Below, piece by piece: positions 16,677-26,523 of a DNA stretch of 64,000 bases. Made by a program: the position numbers and the translations under genes. Origin of the DNA: Arenibacter sp. ARW7G5Y1 (GTDB lineage: Bacteria; Bacteroidota; Bacteroidia; Flavobacteriales; Flavobacteriaceae); assembly GCF_003201775.1 (NCBI RefSeq), contig NZ_QJJZ01000001.1, positions 1 through 64,000 on the forward strand, written 5' to 3'. The notes beneath the pieces are model-generated. The model was not told where the DNA came from. It searched no databases and worked only from the letters and a program-made list of their open reading frames with translations. How positions within the stretch are numbered: position 1 is the first letter of the stretch; every line of letters starts with the position of its first letter.

Positions 16677-18389
16677 TTAATATCCGGGGTTTTGTTCCAA
16701 AGCTCCACCCGAAGCCGTGATGTCTTCCAAAGGAATTGGGAACCAATAATGTTTTTGATCGAACGACTTTCCGTCAAGAGCTATTCTAGAATAATCGTAA
16801 GTAAATGAACCATCATTCTCCTTGGTAATAGTAACGCCCCTTGCAGGACGATTTTCAACATCCTCGGCAATCATCCATCTCCTAACATCAAAATACCTGT
16901 GTTCCTCAAATGCCAGTTCTACTCTTCGTTCATTCCAAATTCTTTCTCTCATTTGTTCTTTGGTAAGACCAGACAATAAAGGCATACCTGCTCTTTCCCT
17001 AATTGTATTTATAGCATCATATACATCTGATGTAGGTCCGGAAACTTCATTTTGTGCTTCAGCAAAATTTAGTAGTATTTCGGCATATCTAAAATATCTC
17101 CATGGTGTAGTACCCATATCATCCCATGAATTTAAATCGATATCTTCGCGCATAAATTTTCTCATCAGATACCCCGTTTTTGATGTATTCCATGGTTCAT
17201 TACCATCGGGACTGTCCAATCCACCTGGTAAAAAAGACTCGTAAGGCCTATCCCTAAAAGTCATACTATTGTATACTACTGTTGCATAAAATCTAGAATC
17301 GCGGTCTGCATATGGATTTTGATCGTCATAACCTGAGGCAACATCATCGATTGGTAATCCGTTAGACATTTCAAAATCGTCCACAAAATTCTGCATTGGG
17401 CCATTACCTCCCCAGCCACCGGAACCGTTTGGTCCGTTCATTCTTTCAATGGGGATTGCTCTTCCTCCAGAACTGCTACTGGGCACATAGAATCTCATAA
17501 ATATATCCTCACTTGTCATTGTCTGGGTTACAAAATATTTTCTGAAGTTTTCTACAGGATCGCTATCAAGGTTGGTCACTAGACTATATTTACTCAAATT
17601 CATGACATCCGTGGCCGCATCGGCTGCCATTTGCCACTTTGAGGTATCATCTGTCCCACCGGTGTAAAGAGGGCTGGCAGCATATAGAAGCACTCTTGAT
17701 TTAAGAGCCATTGCAGCACCTTTGGTAGCTCTTGCACCATTTTCTTCAGGTAAATCGGCGATTGCTAATTCTAATTCATTCGAAATATAGTCAACTACTT
17801 CAGGTATTTCCTTTCTATCATATAAAGGGGAAAAGTCACTATCTAATTGAAAGACTTCATCACCTACTATTGATGTTTTACCAAATCCCCTTAAAAGTTC
17901 AAAATATCTAAATGCACGAATAAAATGTAGTTCGGCCGATAACCCCTTTTTGGTTTCTTCATCAAAAGGTGAAGATTCACTATCAATTTGTTGTAAAGCT
18001 ATATTTACTTCACGAATATTTCGATAACTTCTTCCCCAAACGGTACTCATGAAACCATAATTACTAGGCGATAATTGGCCTCTTTGTACCAAATATGTGG
18101 CATCATCATTACTATAAATACACTCATCAGAAACTGAGTTCCACATCGCCCAATGAAACCCTCTACCAAAACCTGCGGGAGTATCACCGCCATTATGACC
18201 AGGTTCTTTATCTGCAATGCGAATACTTGTATAGAGTCCCCTTATAAATGCATCAGCTAATTCCGAATCGGCAAAAACTGCTTGATCTGTTAAATTGGAG
18301 CTATCTGTTTCAAGAAATTCCTTTTCACAGGAACTAAAAAGTAGTGATATGCTTAATAACACTAAAATTGATAAAATTTTATTTTTCAT
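16677..18389 (-). CDS. SusD/RagB-family glycan-binding lipoprotein (PUL 1)
   Basis: The 570-residue protein has a lipobox (LLFSSC, Cys21) and the usual SusD architecture: N-terminal TPR-like helices with LHFIRAFRYFELLRGFG, and the C-terminal signatures RYAEILLNFAEAQNE, IWNERRVELAFEEHRYFDVR and HYWFPIPLEDI. It forms the lid over the SusC transporter and binds the oligosaccharide at the cell surface. It starts five bases after susC and is followed by a stem-loop. Confidence 0.95.
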   Translation of the reverse strand: MKNKILSILVLLSISLLFSSCEKEFLETDSSNLTDQAVFADSELADAFIRGLYTSIRIADKEPGHNGGDTPAGFGRGFHWAMWNSVSDECIYSNDDATYLVQRGQLSPSNYGFMSTVWGRSYRNIREVNIALQQIDSESSPFDEETKKGLSAELHFIRAFRYFELLRGFGKTSIVGDEVFQLDSDFSPLYDRKEIPEVVDYISNELELAIADLPEENGARATKGAAMALKSRVLLYAASPLYTGGTDDTSKWQMAADAATDVMNLSKYSLVTNLDSDPVENFRKYFVTQTMTSEDIFMRFYVPSSSSGGRAIPIERMNGPNGSGGWGGNGPMQNFVDDFEMSNGLPIDDVASGYDDQNPYADRDSRFYATVVYNSMTFRDRPYESFLPGGLDSPDGNEPWNTSKTGYLMRKFMREDIDLNSWDDMGTTPWRYFRYAEILLNFAEAQNEVSGPTSDVYDAINTIRERAGMPLLSGLTKEQMRERIWNERRVELAFEEHRYFDVRRWMIAEDVENRPARGVTITKENDGSFTYDYSRIALDGKSFDQKHYWFPIPLEDITASGGALEQNPGY

Positions 18390-18394
18390 AATAA

Positions 18395-21300
18395 TTAAAA
18401 ATTAACATTTACTCCTATATTATAAATCTTTTGCTGAGGATAAAATCTACCATTTGATGCATCCCCCTCGGGATCAACATCTTTAGCCTTTGTGAATGTT
18501 GCCAAGTTAAAACCGCTGATATATAGTCTAGCTGATTTTAGACCAATGGAAGACAAGGTACTCTCAGGAATATTGAAACCAAATTCTACATTCTTTATTC
18601 GAAGGAATGAGGTATTTACCAACCAAAAATCATTGGTGAACAAGCCCTCATTTATACTTGAGGAGGTTCTTGTATCCACTCTAGGAAATGTACCATTTTT
18701 ATTGTTCGGACTCCATCTATTATCCGCCCAGCTACTAAAGTAGTTGCCTATTTCGCCAGATTCGGCTACAATGTATTGTTCTGATTTTGCCTGTCCTTGA
18801 AAAAGCATGTTAAAATCAAAATTTCTATATTCCCCACCTAATGAAAAACCATAGATGATTTGAGGAACATTGGTTAAGTCACTCCTAACCCTGTCCAAAT
18901 TGGTTATTTCCCCATCACCATCTACATCACGGTAAATAAGGTCACCCAACTGTTGGCCGGGGAGTGTAACATTATTGTCCAAATCTGCTTGGGTTTTAAA
19001 AATTCCCAACGCTTCGTATAATACTGGGGCATTAAGAGGTTTTCCTTTTGATAATTGATAATCTGGTAAACCGGCTGCGTCATCTAAGAATATTACTTCA
19101 TTTTTGTTAAAGGTAATATTGGCATTCGCGAACAAACTAAAATCATTTATATTCCTTTTATAATTCATTATAGCCTCAAAACCACTGTTCTTTACTTCCC
19201 CTATATTTTCTTGTGGTATGATGGCGGACACATCTCTTTCGTTCACGATTCCCGATACCAATGGAAGTGATCCTGACCTTGCGGTAAGTAGACCTTCTCG
19301 GGTCTCATCAAAATAATTCAATTCTATATCGAAATCATCAAACAAACCGATATCTAAGCCAACATCCAATTTCTTTGCCTTTTCCCAGGTAATGGCGGGG
19401 TTAGCCAATTGAGCGATAATGAAGATAGGAAGTGGATTTTGATTTTGATCCACAAAATCAGTTGGTCTTAATCCAAATGTATTTAAATATTGAAAGGCAT
19501 CGATTCTGTCATTTCCTAAAAGACCGTAGGTTGCCTTGATCTTAAAATTGTTTATGGATTCGCTTTTGAACCACTCTTCTTCCGATAGTCTCCAACCACC
19601 TGATACACTAGGGAAAAATCCAAATCTACTATCCTTTGCAAAACGTGATGAGCCATCGTAACGCGCCTGAAGTTCTAAAAGGTATTTTTGAGCAAAATCA
19701 TAGGAAATTCTACCAAAGTAATTTTCTCTGGTAAATTTTTGACTATAGCCGTTATTACTGCTTTGTGTTGGGTCACCTCCGCCTAAGTCAAATTCTGGTA
19801 TTTCTGCGGATAAAAATCCACTTCTGAATGCCTCGAACCTGCCAAAATTTCTTTCCTGTCTTTCAAAGGCCACAAAGGCACTCACATTATGGAAGCCAAA
19901 TTTTTGTTCATAATTAAGCCTTAAGTTGGCAGTTTTCAAGGAAGTATTTTCTTGTCTCTGAGTCAGTTCAGGGGTGCCACTATTTGGTCCACCAATTACT
20001 TCGTTGAAAACGGGTGGGTTTGTATTTCCGTCTATTTGATATACGGTATAAGGCACTACAAATCTTTTTATGCTATGCAGGCTTTTATCTTCGGAATAAA
20101 ACCCTTTTAGTGACAAACCGTCCAAAAAGGGAAGACTGTACTCAAAGTTTAAGGTAGTATTCACAACTGTTGTTTCTTGATTATCAGTCCCAGGTATAGC
20201 AGTTGGTAGAATGATCGGGTTTTGGGCATTTTCCACACCTGCGGTTGGAAGGCCATTGGAGTATTGGGCGGGGATTGTAGGGTAAGTTCTGTATATTGCC
20301 CTAAATATGTCCCCAGCACTTCTTGTAGGGTAATGGCGATTCTCTTTTCGAACATTGATATCAACTCCTAAATCCAAATTTTTTGAAACCTGCATATCTA
20401 AATTGGTACGTAGATTAATTTGATCATATTTGTTGATTCCATTTTTATAAATCCCTTCTTGGTAGGTTCTTCCCAATGACGCAAAATACGACATGCTTTC
20501 GCCACCTCCCCTTACGGATACATTTTCGCTGTCCTGTAGGGAAAAGTCCTGAATGGTTTCTGCGATCCAATCTGTATTCGGAAATAGATCTGGATTTGTA
20601 CCATTTTCAAACGCTTGGATATCAGCTTCTGAATAAATTTGATTCATTCCGCCTGTTGGATTGTTGTAATAGTTTATCTCGTTAAGAATTCGGGAATACG
20701 TAGGCGAGTCGGCTAAACTTGGTAATTTGGTTGGTGTAACAAATCCTTGGTTATAGGACAAACTCACCTGTGGTGCTCCTTTAGCTCCTCTTTTTGTAGT
20801 AATTAAAATAACCCCGTTTGCGGCTTGTGAACCATAAATTGCTGCAGAAGCATCTTTTAAAACGGTTACATTTTCAATGTCATTAGGGTTTAATCTTTCC
20901 AATCCACCAAGACGATTGGCTATCCCGTCAATTACTACCAACGGGTTATTATCACCTGTTGTACTTATACCCCTAATTCTAATGGTAGATCCATCTGCAC
21001 CTGGTTCCCCAGAACGGTTAAGGGCTATTACACCCGAAAGTCTACCCGCAAATGAATTGGATACGTTTGGCTGTGGGCTTCTGACCAATTCTTCGCCCGT
21101 TGTTGTGGAAACCGAACCGGTTAGGGTAGCTCTTGATTTTTGACCATAGCCTACAAGTACAACCTCATCCAAACTTGAAACATCTTCAGACATGGTAATA
21201 TTAATTGTCGACTTACCACCAACTTGAATCTCTGTCGATTCAAAACCAATAGATGAAAACACAAGTACATCATCTGGAGAGGCTGATATATTATAATTTC

Positions 21301-21511
21301 CGTCAAAATCTGTGGCAACACCAGTGGCAGTGCCTTTGATGATAATACTGACCCCAGGTATGGGTTGTCCAATGTCATCTATTACTAAACCTGTAACCGT
21401 TTTATTTTGGCCGTAGGCACTGATTATTGTAAAAATAAAAAGTGCATTGGATAAAATCACTTTTTTAGTTGACCAAAACGACGAAAATGCGTTCCTTAAA
21501 CGTTTCTTCAT
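18395..21511 (-). CDS. SusC/RagA-family TonB-dependent outer-membrane transporter (PUL 1)
   Basis: The 1038-residue protein has a signal peptide ending near SAYGQ. It has a carboxypeptidase-regulatory-like domain (VTGLVIDDIGQPIPGVSI, about 38-110), a plug with the family motif GQKSRATLTGSVSTTTGEEL and RIRGISTTGDNNPLVVIDG, and then a large beta barrel to the C-terminal aromatic NVNF. It imports the oligosaccharide captured by its SusD partner. There is no STN domain, consistent with control by the divergent HTCS rather than an ECF sigma factor. Confidence 0.95.
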   Translation of the reverse strand: MKKRLRNAFSSFWSTKKVILSNALFIFTIISAYGQNKTVTGLVIDDIGQPIPGVSIIIKGTATGVATDFDGNYNISASPDDVLVFSSIGFESTEIQVGGKSTINITMSEDVSSLDEVVLVGYGQKSRATLTGSVSTTTGEELVRSPQPNVSNSFAGRLSGVIALNRSGEPGADGSTIRIRGISTTGDNNPLVVIDGIANRLGGLERLNPNDIENVTVLKDASAAIYGSQAANGVILITTKRGAKGAPQVSLSYNQGFVTPTKLPSLADSPTYSRILNEINYYNNPTGGMNQIYSEADIQAFENGTNPDLFPNTDWIAETIQDFSLQDSENVSVRGGGESMSYFASLGRTYQEGIYKNGINKYDQINLRTNLDMQVSKNLDLGVDINVRKENRHYPTRSAGDIFRAIYRTYPTIPAQYSNGLPTAGVENAQNPIILPTAIPGTDNQETTVVNTTLNFEYSLPFLDGLSLKGFYSEDKSLHSIKRFVVPYTVYQIDGNTNPPVFNEVIGGPNSGTPELTQRQENTSLKTANLRLNYEQKFGFHNVSAFVAFERQERNFGRFEAFRSGFLSAEIPEFDLGGGDPTQSSNNGYSQKFTRENYFGRISYDFAQKYLLELQARYDGSSRFAKDSRFGFFPSVSGGWRLSEEEWFKSESINNFKIKATYGLLGNDRIDAFQYLNTFGLRPTDFVDQNQNPLPIFIIAQLANPAITWEKAKKLDVGLDIGLFDDFDIELNYFDETREGLLTARSGSLPLVSGIVNERDVSAIIPQENIGEVKNSGFEAIMNYKRNINDFSLFANANITFNKNEVIFLDDAAGLPDYQLSKGKPLNAPVLYEALGIFKTQADLDNNVTLPGQQLGDLIYRDVDGDGEITNLDRVRSDLTNVPQIIYGFSLGGEYRNFDFNMLFQGQAKSEQYIVAESGEIGNYFSSWADNRWSPNNKNGTFPRVDTRTSSSINEGLFTNDFWLVNTSFLRIKNVEFGFNIPESTLSSIGLKSARLYISGFNLATFTKAKDVDPEGDASNGRFYPQQKIYNIGVNVNF

Positions 21512-21649
21512 ACTTTTAATTTTTTGGGTTGGTTAAATTTATTGACACCTAAACTTTTGTTTTTTCAGTTCTAAATCCTATCTTTTTAATTAAGAATTTA
21601 TTGTGAACCAAAATGTGCAATACAATATTATTTAATGAATACTGCACAT

Positions 21650-21684
21650 ATAGGGGTCAAATTGGCAAAAATAGGGGCACAAAT
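21650..21684. promoter_or_regulatory. Direct-repeat pair, candidate HTCS operator
   Basis: ATAGGGGTCAAAT (21650-21662) and ATAGGGGCACAAAT (21671-21684) are near-identical direct repeats with 21-base start-to-start spacing, two helical turns. They lie about 140 bases upstream of the susC start in the 620-base divergent region between susC and the HTCS gene. A TGTGCA/TGCACA inverted repeat (21614-21648) lies next to them on the susC side. HTCS regulators with AraC-type output bind such repeats in front of susC promoters, so this is the best operator candidate. A minus-strand TATTTTTG (-7-like) at 21666-21673 falls between the repeats. The rest of the 21512-22131 region shows no gene. Confidence 0.5.
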
Positions 21685-22131
21685 CGTTAATATTGATAAA
21701 TTGAGGTATGGGTAATTGTGAATTTGGTAATCTTGCTAAACCAAGTTATTTTTAACACTTTTTTAAGGCTGTCATATGGGTAGGTCGTGTTTTTATTAAA
21801 ATGTAGAAAGATTTAATGATTTTGCGTTGGATGGGCGATTAATTATCAAACTTGAATTGAGCAGTATAATTTCCCGTTTGTTAGTGAACAAAAATTTAGG
21901 GTTAGCCATACACATTCCAAAATGTAAGTTACACCATCTCAATAAAGTTTTCGTTTTATGATCGATTATTTAAATATCCAAAGAATATGTTTTGGCGAGT
22001 AAAATACTTATTGATTATCAGAAATAATAATTCAATTGACTCTATTGGTTAATTACATTATATTAAAATTGTTATTGGGAATTTCATATTGTTGTCTCCA
22101 TTTATTTATAAAAGCAAGGAAGAAGATATTT

Positions 22132-25100
22132 ATGGGAAAATTATTTTTGCTCTTTTCGGTAGTTTTTTTTACTCAATTCCTGTATTCCCAAAATAAGCAC
22201 AACAATAACACTGTTGAAAGCCAATTGAATTTTTATTTGTTGGATGTAGAAGAAGGTCTCTCCAATAATTATATAAACGATATAGAACAAGACACGCTTG
22301 GTTTTATTTGGGTGGGCACTATAGATGGGTTAAATAGATATGATGGATCAAAATTCCAGCATTACAAAAAGAATTATAAATCAACAGGTACTGGTCTACA
22401 AAACAATCACATCAAACAAATTGAATTGAATCTTAATGGAGATTTATTGCTTGCTACAGATAGTGGACTAAGCACCTATCTCGCAGATTATGAAAGTTTT
22501 AATTCACTTTTGGATTATGAAAAATTAATTGATAAACCCATAAACTGTTTTACTTATGGACCTAATCAAGAATTAATTTGTGGTATGGTAAGGGCACCTG
22601 AAGGAGTGCATATAATCAACAAAGAGCAAAAACTTGAATCATATAAGTCCATTCCCAATGATAAAAATTCACTTTCATCCAATCATGTTTCAAGTCTTAC
22701 AATGCAAGGCGATTCAGTTTTATGGGTAGGAACCTTTGATCGTGGTTTAAACAAGCTAGATTTTAAGACTAGGGTTATTACAAGAATTTCATACGAAAAA
22801 AACCAATCTATATCTTCTTCCTCAGTAAACTCTCTTTACACCGATCAAGAAGGGAATGTCTGGATCGGCTCAAAGGATGGTATGTATGTTATTACCACTA
22901 CAGGGGATACCTTATCTTTAAAATCATCAGCTAATGTGGGTAATGGACTTACAGATAATAATGTACTTGCCTTTGAAGAAGATGATAACGGTCAAATTTG
23001 GATTGGTACCCGAAATGGCGGTTTAAATATTATAAACAAATCTCAATTTCTAAATAATGACCCTGACTTTTATGTAAAGTGGTATTTACCCAAATTAGAT
23101 GGTACTAGCGTTTTTAATAGAACTGTATCATCTATAAAAAAGGATAAGAATGGTAATATGTGGATAGGTACCAGTACAGGATTAAATTATGTAAATCCTA
23201 AAGGTGAACCTGTTATTTTGTTAAAGAGAGATGAATCCAGTACAGAAACTCTTGGCCATATGCGAATTGGATCCTTAGCAGAAAGTAAGGATGGTAAAAT
23301 TTGGGTAGGTACAGATGGAGGAGGGCTGGACTTATTTAATCCAAACACTTCACAATTCAAACATTATAGGCACAAAGCGGATAACCCGGCTAGTCTGAGC
23401 AATAACTATGTTATTTCATTGTTGGAGGATACAAGCCAACGTCTTTGGGTAGGAACCTACCACGGTGGTCTCAATAGATTGGATAATCAGAAACATATTT
23501 TTAAGAAATATTTACAAGGAACTATAGAAGAAGGTAGTGATGTTCGTAAAATTTTTGAGGACTCAAACGGAATTATTTGGGTAGGTACCAATAGAGGTGG
23601 GCTATATAAATATATAGAAAAAGAAGATGATTTTCAATATATAGAAACACTTGGGAAAATTGATGTTCGAGATATTAAACAAGGCAAAAAAAATCATTTG
23701 TGGCTAGCAACTTTTGGAGACGGGATAATAAGTTACGACGTCAGGGCTAATAATTCTACTTCATATAAATCGGAAAATACAGATTATTTGCCAACGGATG
23801 TGATTTTCTGCATTCAACCGCTATCTGATGGTACAATTATGGTAGGAACACGTTATAGTGGACTTCTGTTCTTAGATCCTGAATCAAGAAAAACAACTGG
23901 CTTAACTGAAAGGGAAGGTTTGAGCAATAACACCATTTGTAGTATGGTGATGGATTCAAATAATAAAGTATGGCTTAGCACCTTTAATAGTGTAGATTAT
24001 TATGACATAGCAACCAAAACAATACACAACCTTAAAAATCAAAATAATCTTCAGCAGGGCGAGTTTAATATTGGTGCGGCAATAAGTAGCTCCTCTGGTT
24101 TATTATATTTCGGTGGAAATAAAGGTCTAAATATTATAAATCCGGCACAGCTAAATCGGATAGTTGAAAAACATTCCATTATTCTGGAAAGTTTAAATGT
24201 ACTGAACAAACCCGTACCTATTACACCCAAGGATAACAATAGTGGAATACTAAATAAATCAATCGCCTATCAACATGAAATTGTTTTGAACCACAATCAA
24301 ACATTATTTTCCGTTGATTTTACTTTGTTAAAATTTCCTGTGGCCAAAAACGTTTCTTATTCTTATTTTTTAGACGGGCATCATACACATTGGATAGACA
24401 ATAAAAATATTGGTACTGCAACCCTTAGCAATATCCCTCCAGGGAATTACGTATTAAAAATGAAAGCAGAGGTAGGGCCCGAAACAATTTATTCAAAAGA
24501 TCTGAGGATAACCCTAACACCTCCTTTATGGAAAACCTGGCCGGCATACCTTCTTTATTTTATTGTTCTTCTAGGATTGACTCTTGGTGTTATGAAATAT
24601 TACTCCGTGAGGATTAAACTGAAAAACTCTTTACTTTATGAAAAAAAACAAAGACAGTTAGAACATGATTTAAACGAAGAGCGGATTCGTTTTTTTACCA
24701 ATTTTTCACATGAGCTCAAGACTCCTCTAACATTGATATTGGCGCCAGTTGAAGATTTAATTTCCCAAATTAATGACAAAAAGCAGTTGATGAGTATTAA
24801 GTTAATTCAAAAAAACGCGAAGTACTTATTTCAAACTATTAATAAACTACTTGAATTTAGAAAATCGGAAGTTGATGCGAGTGATATAGTGGTCGGTCGA
24901 TATAATTTAAATTCTTGCCTGAAACATTTAGTAGAAAATTATATCCCACTGTCAAAAAAGAGACACATAAAACTTATTTATTCTTCATCGGATGATACTT
25001 TCATGGCCTGGTTCGATTTGGAAAAATTGCAGATAGTGGTCAATAATTTGCTTTCGAATGCATTTAAACATACCCCAAATAATGGCACAATTGAAGTTAT

Positions 25101-26256
25101 TACAGATTATGATAATTCTCACTTTAATATTAAAGTAAAGGACTCTGGATCAGGTGTTCATCCTAAAGATCTACCTCATATTTTTGAATGGTATTATCAA
25201 TCGGGAAAAACAACAAAGAAAAAAGGTTCCGGTATTGGTTTGGCATTTTCAAAAAATTTAATAGAATTACATAAGGGAGAAATACTTGTATCTACCCAAA
25301 TGAATGAAGGTACTATTTTTACGGTTTCCGTGCCAAGAAACAAATCATTGTTCGCAAATAAAGTAGTAAAGCAGTCCTTCGATTTTGTTGAAAAGGAGGA
25401 TGTTTCAGCTTCAAATATTTGGGGGCCAACAATTCTTGAATCATCACTTGAAGAAAAGCATGCCCAAATTGAGCTTGATAAAAATCGAGAAGTATTACTA
25501 TTGATTGATGATAATCCTGATATTCTCCAATATTTACAAGGACTCCTATCTGAAGACTATGATATTATTTTTGCAGAAAACGGTAAAAAAGGAATCGATA
25601 AATCCCTACATTACGTACCAGACCTTATTATTTCTGATATAATGATGCCAAAAAAAAGTGGAATAGATTTATGCGGAATATTGAAAAAAAACATATCAAC
25701 TACGCATATCCCCATTATTTTGCTGTCGGCCAAAGATAACCACGAAAGTATTATGTTAGGCTTCGAAGAAGGGGCAGATGATTACATAATAAAACCTTTT
25801 AACGGTCAAATCTTAAAATCCAGAGTAAAGAACCTTTTAGAAAATCGCAAAAATTTAAGAACCTATTTTCAAAATCTCGATAATTCGATAGATGATCTCA
25901 CCGATAAGCAAGCAACTTTATTTAATAGGGAGAAAAAATTTTTAAAGAGCTTGGAAAAAATAATATTAGAAAATTTGAGCAATGAAGATGTCAGTGTTGA
26001 CACCATTGCCCAGGATATAGGAATGAGTAGAAGTTCACTTTTTAGAAAATTGAAGGCAATAACTGGTCATAATATTAATGAATATATAAGGATGGTAAGA
26101 ATTAATAAAGCCGCTTCCCTCATTAAAAATGAGGGCTTTACTATCGCCCAAGCTACATATGAAGTTGGTTATAGTAGCGTAAAATATTTTAGAAAACATT
26201 TCAAAGAACAATACGGGGAATTACCATCAAGCTTTCAAAAAAAAATGGAAAGCTAA
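22132..26256 (+). CDS. Hybrid two-component system sensor/regulator (HTCS) of PUL 1
   Basis: I start at the ATG at 22132 because it directly precedes a clean signal peptide (MGKLFLLFSVVFF...YSQ); an upstream in-frame start adds an unlikely hydrophobic leader. The 1374 residues comprise a periplasmic sensor of two-component-regulator propeller repeats (many W-[IV]-G-T motifs) and a Y_Y_Y domain (about 710-800). A transmembrane helix (about 803-823) is followed by HisKA (FSHELKTPL, phospho-His about 859), HATPase (VNNLLSNAFKHT), a receiver with phospho-Asp about 1168 (LIISDIMMP), and a C-terminal AraC-type HTH (about 1285-1370). It should bind the imported oligosaccharide in the periplasm and activate the divergent susC operon. 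Confidence 0.95.
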   Translation: MGKLFLLFSVVFFTQFLYSQNKHNNNTVESQLNFYLLDVEEGLSNNYINDIEQDTLGFIWVGTIDGLNRYDGSKFQHYKKNYKSTGTGLQNNHIKQIELNLNGDLLLATDSGLSTYLADYESFNSLLDYEKLIDKPINCFTYGPNQELICGMVRAPEGVHIINKEQKLESYKSIPNDKNSLSSNHVSSLTMQGDSVLWVGTFDRGLNKLDFKTRVITRISYEKNQSISSSSVNSLYTDQEGNVWIGSKDGMYVITTTGDTLSLKSSANVGNGLTDNNVLAFEEDDNGQIWIGTRNGGLNIINKSQFLNNDPDFYVKWYLPKLDGTSVFNRTVSSIKKDKNGNMWIGTSTGLNYVNPKGEPVILLKRDESSTETLGHMRIGSLAESKDGKIWVGTDGGGLDLFNPNTSQFKHYRHKADNPASLSNNYVISLLEDTSQRLWVGTYHGGLNRLDNQKHIFKKYLQGTIEEGSDVRKIFEDSNGIIWVGTNRGGLYKYIEKEDDFQYIETLGKIDVRDIKQGKKNHLWLATFGDGIISYDVRANNSTSYKSENTDYLPTDVIFCIQPLSDGTIMVGTRYSGLLFLDPESRKTTGLTEREGLSNNTICSMVMDSNNKVWLSTFNSVDYYDIATKTIHNLKNQNNLQQGEFNIGAAISSSSGLLYFGGNKGLNIINPAQLNRIVEKHSIILESLNVLNKPVPITPKDNNSGILNKSIAYQHEIVLNHNQTLFSVDFTLLKFPVAKNVSYSYFLDGHHTHWIDNKNIGTATLSNIPPGNYVLKMKAEVGPETIYSKDLRITLTPPLWKTWPAYLLYFIVLLGLTLGVMKYYSVRIKLKNSLLYEKKQRQLEHDLNEERIRFFTNFSHELKTPLTLILAPVEDLISQINDKKQLMSIKLIQKNAKYLFQTINKLLEFRKSEVDASDIVVGRYNLNSCLKHLVENYIPLSKKRHIKLIYSSSDDTFMAWFDLEKLQIVVNNLLSNAFKHTPNNGTIEVITDYDNSHFNIKVKDSGSGVHPKDLPHIFEWYYQSGKTTKKKGSGIGLAFSKNLIELHKGEILVSTQMNEGTIFTVSVPRNKSLFANKVVKQSFDFVEKEDVSASNIWGPTILESSLEEKHAQIELDKNREVLLLIDDNPDILQYLQGLLSEDYDIIFAENGKKGIDKSLHYVPDLIISDIMMPKKSGIDLCGILKKNISTTHIPIILLSAKDNHESIMLGFEEGADDYIIKPFNGQILKSRVKNLLENRKNLRTYFQNLDNSIDDLTDKQATLFNREKKFLKSLEKIILENLSNEDVSVDTIAQDIGMSRSSLFRKLKAITGHNINEYIRMVRINKAASLIKNEGFTIAQATYEVGYSSVKYFRKHFKEQYGELPSSFQKKMES

Positions 26257-26523
26257 AAAACATTTTCTGTAGGATTTAAGAGGTTTATCTCTCAAGTTCT
26301 CTAAAAGAGATTATAATGGAATTAATAGTAACACTTAACTAATGGGGCACTATCCTAAGGATAAGATTAAAGGATAGTTAACCGGTCATGCTGGTCGATA
26401 GTTCAGAAATTTTGTCCGATTATAATAAAATAATGCATGCCAAATTCTCATATTTAAGACCAACTGCACAAAATAGGAATGAAATATAGGTTGTGGAATA
26501 TCAGAATTTTAAGAATAATTTTA
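26257..26523. other. Convergent intergenic region with an inverted repeat
   Basis: No gene is seen between the HTCS stop and the GH110 stop. ACTATCCT (26349-26356) and AGGATAGT (26371-26378) form perfect 8-base arms that may serve as a terminator stem for either gene, though neither side has a strong U-tract. Confidence 0.35.

Noticed and set aside
26460..26480. TGCACAAAATAGG similar to the susC-region repeats
   Set aside because: A single short partial match in a convergent region without a promoter; probably chance.
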